The position numbers were made by a program, and so were the translations under genes. The notes under the pieces were generated by a model. It searched no databases. It saw only the letters and a list, made by a program, of their open reading frames with translations, and was not told the DNA's origin. Below are positions 59,840 through 64,000 of a stretch of 64,000 nt of DNA, in pieces. How positions within the stretch are numbered: position 1 is the stretch's first letter; the number at the start of each line of letters is the position of its first letter. The stretch comes from Poecilobothrus nobilitatus (Eukaryota > Arthropoda > Insecta > Diptera > Dolichopodidae), in NCBI GenBank assembly GCA_947095535.1, contig OX352772.1, forward strand, positions 148,040,068-148,104,067. Reading direction: 5' to 3'.

Positions 59840-60130
59840 GGTTTTCCTTTTTTTATCCTTATTTTTCAGGAAACTTTCCCAAGCGTCTAATTCATTTTTA
59901 ATGTTTGAGTAATTTTAAGTTAATTTTATCTATGTTAAGGTGATTATTTTCAAGGAAATGTTGTGCTATAACTGATTTTATTGATCCGTTGAATTTTATA
60001 TATTATATAAAATGTTCTTTGAACCTAGTTAAAAATTTCATTTTGTTTATCCTATAAAAATGGTGTCGCAGTCTGGACAAGTTAATTCGTATACTCCAGA
60101 TTTTTTATCATCATTAATTTTATCTTTCGG
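59840..60130 (-). pseudogene. Penelope-like element GIY-YIG endonuclease relic
   Basis: Minus strand from ~60130: INDDKKSGVYELTCPDCDTI then FIG, stop, TK, matching the GIY-YIG module that ends Penelope-like retroelement proteins (S-G-[VI]-Y-x-[LI]-x-C-x2-C ... [YF]-I-G-x-T). Weaker downstream similarity (ISLKIITLT, ..SFLKNKDKKRK) continues to ~59850 across stops. The reverse transcriptase expected upstream (higher coordinates) is not recognisable. Confidence 0.65.
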
Positions 60131-60359
60131 ATTGCCTGGGATATTTTTTAGTTTATTATAATTATTTTTTTTTATTATTTATTTTTTAATCGATTAACCC
60201 ATAGAGAATTTTATCAGACCATTATACTATGATTTATAAAAATATATTATAATTATAACAAAATTAAAAATTAAAGGCTTTCAAAATAATTTCGTTAACT
60301 TATAAGAAATAACAACATCTTTATTCCTGTATAACATAGAAGGTTCGTTTAAGTGTCGG

Positions 60360-61070
60360 TAGCTAGCTGAAGTTATGTGCTAAGCGGAATTTTTCGGTCA
60401 TTGGGTGATTGATTAGTTGAATGATAATAATTTCATTCACTAATTTAGCGTTTGCTTCGTTCTCCCGAATTTTAATGGAGGTACTCCTGAGTCTACTAAA
60501 ATGCTTTTTTTTGAGCTTGTCCTGTAAGCTCTGGTTGATAATCGACAACTTGTATGAAGAGAAATATCTAGACTTTTTAAATTGTTATATTAGCCGAATT
60601 ATAAATAAACGATCCATATCTATAACTGGAAGTACAATAAATATTCGAAATAAATATTCTTGTTGGTAGTTTCGTGTCAGATCTATATCTATTATTTGCT
60701 AAAAATTAACTGATATTCAGATTTCTAGCCGCTTTTAATTTATTGTTTTTACATGTTCTTTCCAAGTTAACTTACTATCCCAAACTATTCCCAAATATTT
60801 GGTTTTATCTACTATTATCTACTATTAATATTTGGTTTTATAGGTTCGTTGTTGATATATATAACGGGTTAATTATTGGTTTTCTTTTTCTGGTAAATAG
60901 CATTGCAAAAGCTTTTGTTGTTGAAAATTTTAGTCCTTTTAACTTACTCCACTTATTTAGTCTATTCGCATTTTGTTGTAGAGACTTTTCAATCTTATTA
61001 TTTGTTTCATTCATAGAAAAATTACAAGATCATCGGATCATCGGTATAGCATACTTTTGATTGGTTTTTA
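60360..61070 (-). pseudogene. Jockey-type LINE RT fragment
   Basis: Minus strand from ~61060: YTDD and DDLVIF (RT motif C with a small GATGATC duplication causing a frameshift), IEKSLQQNANRLNKWSKLKG, LKFSTTKAFAMLFTRKRK, then in another frame FGNSLG/VNLERTCK (KYLGxxxDxxLTWxxH-like thumb) and finally 60548-60363 SRLRSTSIKIRENEANAK. This is the palm end and thumb of a Jockey-like RT, broken by stops. Confidence 0.62.
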
Positions 61071-61169
61071 ATTTTCTTAAAAATAGTATTTATAAATATT
61101 GTAAAAAATTGTTATACTAGGAACAAAACCTTACCAACTTTATCCTTTCTAGATCCGCGATATTTCGGA

Positions 61170-61650
61170 TATTAAAAATTCCTCCTAATGCAGAATTTTT
61201 CATGTACAAATATATCAATATTCTGCAAAAGGCAAATAATCCTAATTTTGTAACTAACTCTAAAACCCCTCCTAATTATTGTTTTTACATAAATATTTCA
61301 TGTTACGTAATAATTATGTCATACTATGTACATAAAATAGTGGCCGCCAAAAGATGTGCTAAACGAATTATTGGAATTTTGATTTTGTAACCAGTTGTAA
61401 AATGCCTCATAATTCAGAATCTCACATATACACATATATAAATATTCTGGAAAAAGCGAATACCTGATCTTAAATCCAATTTTGTAATTCCTCCTATTTG
61501 AGAATCTTGCATATAAATGTCTATAAATATTCTGAAAAAAATGAATACCCTTATTTTGAATCCAATTCTGAAATTCCTCTAATTCAGAATATCGCATATA
61601 CATTTGTATATATAGATATATATGTATATTGTAGAAGGCGCATAACTCTG
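61170..61650 (-). repeat. ~100-bp satellite, inverted array of ~4-5 units
   Basis: Reverse-complement units: AATCCTAATTTTGTAAC, CTCCTAATTCAGAAT-type blocks, TATAAATATTCTG and AAAGGCGAATA, repeating at ~100 bp. Opposite in orientation to the arrays at 1-360 and 39.7 kb. Confidence 0.75.
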
Positions 61651-61784
61651 ATGGCTGTGAGTACTTAGTCTCGAGAACGCAGGGGGCTTTATTTCTTATT
61701 AAAATTTGAAATTGTGGGAAACCAAAACCAAACCAAAAAAAATTGATCGCTGTAGTAAAAAAGATAATGTATTAATAGTGCAAA
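61651..61784. other. Short AT-rich spacer
   Basis: Contains AACCAAAACCAAACC; no feature. Confidence 0.3.
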
Positions 61785-61912
61785 CATTTTTTTGGTTTTG
61801 CGCTATCAGTTCATAATGAACTAAGTTCGCAAAAAAAAGATGAATTAAGAGCGCAAAAAAAAATTACGCAGTAAGTTTATTTTTGCTTTGCGCTGTTAAT
61901 TCATAGCGCCTA
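61785..61912. repeat. Cluster of overlapping short palindromes
   Basis: GCGCTATCAGTTCATAATG, AACTAAGTTCGC, GATGAATTAAGAGCGC and GCGCTGTTAATTCATAGCGC are alternating inverted copies of one ~18-bp motif. Confidence 0.6.
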
Positions 61913-62017
61913 TCGTGTGTACATATATTCAACAGAGTTTATATTGTTGTTGTAATTTGTAAATGATTTTGTTATTTTGAGAGTATAATTCTAATTCTGT
62001 ATTGTTTAATTTGTAGT

Positions 62018-62373
62018 GTAAATATTTTCTTTCTAAATTCAACCATTTTATTTTGCTATATTCAATTAGATTTTTTGTTCTACTTTATTGAATTAAATTT
62101 AATAAAATTTGGAAAAACTCTATTACGGAAATTAGTTCGAAACAATACATTAAATAATTAATATTGAAGCAAGCCCTATTTGAACAAATTCTTACCTAAA
62201 AAATTAATTAGAAAGTTTAAAAGCATATTTGTATTTCATGAAAATATATAAAGAAAATAGAGTTTTTCCAAATTTTATTAAATTTCATTGTTCAACATGA
62301 AATGAAAGAACTGAAAAGGTAATTGAATATTGCAAAATAAAGTAGTTTGAATTTAGAAAGAAAATATTTACGT
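62018..62373. mobile_element. Fold-back MITE with ~100-bp arms
   Basis: Arms ~62018-62133 and ~62255-62373 are inverted copies: GTAAATATTTTCTTTC/GAAAGAAAATATTTAC, TTTATTTTGC/GCAAAATAAA and AATAAAATTTGGAAAAACTC with its complement. Loop ~120 bp; no coding capacity. Confidence 0.75.
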
Positions 62374-62599
62374 AGAAGTAAATTTAGGAAAAATGAATTT
62401 TTTTCTTTAACGTTACTTAAAAGCATTTAATTACGATTTATAAAATGTTCAAAAAAAAAAAAATTATCTAAATAAAAAACATAAACCGATTTGTTGTATT
62501 TTAATGCAATACAATAAGACAGTGTGTTATGTTTAAATTATACATAACTAAAAAAAATGTCGTGCTAAAAATTTATTGGCTGAGGTCATTAAATGTCTG

Positions 62600-63505
62600 A
62601 GGTTGTTGCAAAATGTCTTTGAAAGTATTTCTGGAAATGGATGTAGAATGAAGATGACTAATTTTGTTAAAAGTAGTACAACATCTATTGATGGTTTCAT
62701 TTCTTTCTTTCGTACTCTATATTGTGTTTGTAATCCATTTAAAATTTAGTATTTTTAGTTTACCTAACACTTACGTTAAGTTTAAACTTGTTCGTAAGAG
62801 ATTGGTTAGAAATATTATTATTCAAAATATCAAATGTAAAACACGATGACAATAATTGTCTATGTAGAGATAAAGAAAGCACATTTAATGAATTAAGTCT
62901 TATAATGTAACTAGGAAGATTAGCAAAATCAGAAGGATTATATATTTATTATATTGATTTTTTAATGCAAGTAAAATAAATTGTTTTTGAACTGATTCAA
63001 TTCTATTAGAATGAACTTGAAAGGCTGGATCCCATATAATGTTACCATATTCTAAGATAGATCGAACTAGGGATAGTAGCGAGATTTTGTTACACTAATT
63101 TCTTTAGTTCTTCTCTTAATGAAACAAAACATTTTATTATCCTTTTAAACTAATTGGTCATAGTGAAGATTATAATTAAGGTTATTATCGACAAAAATTC
63201 CTAAATCAGTAATTCTAAAAAGCCCAACCAAGAGGTTCGTTATCTATTTTGTAGTCCTATATTAAAGAAGGTCGTTTTCGTGTAAAGCTAATAACCTTAC
63301 ATTTCTCAATGATGAGTTCCAATTTATTTGACGTGCACCAAGCTTGTAACACTGATAAGCTTGATTGAAGTAAAGCTGCAGCAGAACTATCTTTAACAAC
63401 TTGATATATTTTTAGGTCATCAGCAAATTAAATGTGAGGTATGTTTCATAGATATTCTGACAGCTCTGAAATAAATATGTTAAACAGAAAGGGACCTAAA
63501 TGGAT
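62600..63505 (-). pseudogene. Jockey/CR1-type LINE RT fragment
   Basis: Minus strand: LQKIHLGPFLFNIFISELSE (motif B to C), FADDLKIYQVVKDSSAAALL with the catalytic DD (~63430-63370), VLQAWCTSNKLELIIEKCKV, SFTRKRPS, then thumb pieces EYGNIIWDPAFQVHSNRIES and QKQFILLAL, and C-terminal LPSYIIRLNSLNVLSLSLHR and NKFKLNV. Stops and frameshifts are frequent. It interrupts the second LINE fragment at ~63506. Confidence 0.75.
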
Positions 63506-63507
63506 TT

Positions 63508-64000
63508 TTTGCAGAACACTGGCAGTAACCCCGATTCTTTCCATTCCTTTCTCCATTTGAGCTCTATTTTGCACTTTATCGAAAAATTCCAATGCCGTTT
63601 TGGAGGCTCCTGCCTAAATATGTGCATTGTACTTCATCTTTGGTCTTATATATATTTTATAGATATTTAGGAGATCAGAAGATGAAAAGGATGGATGGAT
63701 CAACTTAATTTTTGATTTAGCTCCATGCTCAGGATGTTGAGCTCACCCGCATATTGCAAACTTCCCCTTGAAAAGTTACAGTTGGGATTGAAGTGTTTCT
63801 TTTCGGAGAGACTAAACAGCGCTTAGTTTTCTTAGAGTTAAAATCGACTCTGTTGATTTTGCGTCAATTAGAAATTTTGTACAAGTCGAGATTTAGCTCA
63901 AGCGAAGCAGAATATTTACTGTCGTTGTCTTTATAAGAAGTAACAAGCGTGCTGTCGTCTGCAAAACTATGGATTGGATTGGAGGTTATACTTAAAAGAT
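63508..64000 (-). pseudogene. Second copy of the 52.8-kb LINE family, partial
   Basis: Minus strand from the window edge: SNPIHSFADDSTLVTSYK, RVDFNSKKTKRCLVSPK, PTVTFQGEVCNM, then NIYKT and VQNRAQMEKGM. This follows the RT of 52750-54887 from motif C to mid-thumb, with stops. The element continues beyond the window. Confidence 0.78.

Noticed and set aside
1..64000. CRISPR arrays, operons, ribosome binding sites, bacterial IS elements
   Set aside because: The sequence is eukaryotic (splice sites, LINEs, SINEs, LTR elements). Tandem repeats found have no spacer structure like CRISPR.

Overview
The window is an AT-rich, repeat-dense stretch of insect genome, most likely from a fly (Diptera). 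The one host gene I can support is the first coding exon of the SIX homeobox gene Optix (Six3/6 class), on the minus strand at 28795-29075. Its N-terminus begins MAVGPTEG, its SIX domain is cut off at a consensus splice donor, and no downstream exon is recognisable in the 28.8 kb to its left. The left 28.8 kb is therefore probably one long first coding intron, and the right 35 kb is 5' UTR intron or upstream DNA. Everything else I can identify is transposon-derived or satellite-like. The dipteran call rests on the Optix sequence, the abundant TACATA/TATGTA runs and the element types; it is an inference.

Left part (1-29 kb): a ~100-bp satellite; a MULE relic (FLYWCH-like plus transposase); a pogo-like MITE; a 7-kb BEL/Pao LTR retrotransposon on the minus strand (LTRs ~97% identical by eye, tRNA-Tyr-type primer binding site, polymerase core deleted); a degraded Jockey/CR1-type LINE at 11.2-15.1 kb lacking its RT active site; a ~4.2-kb element with long inverted arms (16.8-21.0 kb) that holds a transposon gene relic and a tRNA-derived SINE; then two abutting fold-backs. 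The first fold-back is a pair of inverted DD41D (rosa-like) mariner ends (21.7-22.5 kb). The second is a 2.8-kb element built of ~147-bp monomers in a 441-bp higher-order array with ~350-bp inverted ends (22.5-25.3 kb). A further MITE lies at 27.4-28.0 kb.

Right part (29-64 kb): mostly non-coding AT-rich DNA to 44 kb with MITEs, hairpins, SINE copies, the same ~100-bp satellite, and several members of a dispersed repeat family sharing a core around AATATCTC...ACACCGATT. At 44.1-50.1 kb there is a near-identical direct duplication whose two copies differ by an ~890-bp segment carrying a BED/hAT (ZBED-type) relic. DINE-1/HINE-like elements with ATACCCGTACGA inverted repeats lie at 46.2, 49.6 and 58.2 kb. 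A LINE with a long uninterrupted RT frame occupies 52.7-55.1 kb, followed by a BEL/Pao integrase relic. The last 4 kb holds a Penelope-like GIY-YIG fragment, two Jockey/CR1-type LINE fragments, the inverted satellite and a second copy of the 52.8-kb LINE family.

No intact autonomous element or new gene system is proven. The strongest candidates for something undescribed are the 147-bp monomer fold-back with its neighbouring mariner palindrome (a 3.6-kb double hairpin inside a probable Optix intron) and the ~100-bp satellite that recurs at many sites, including the loop of another fold-back.
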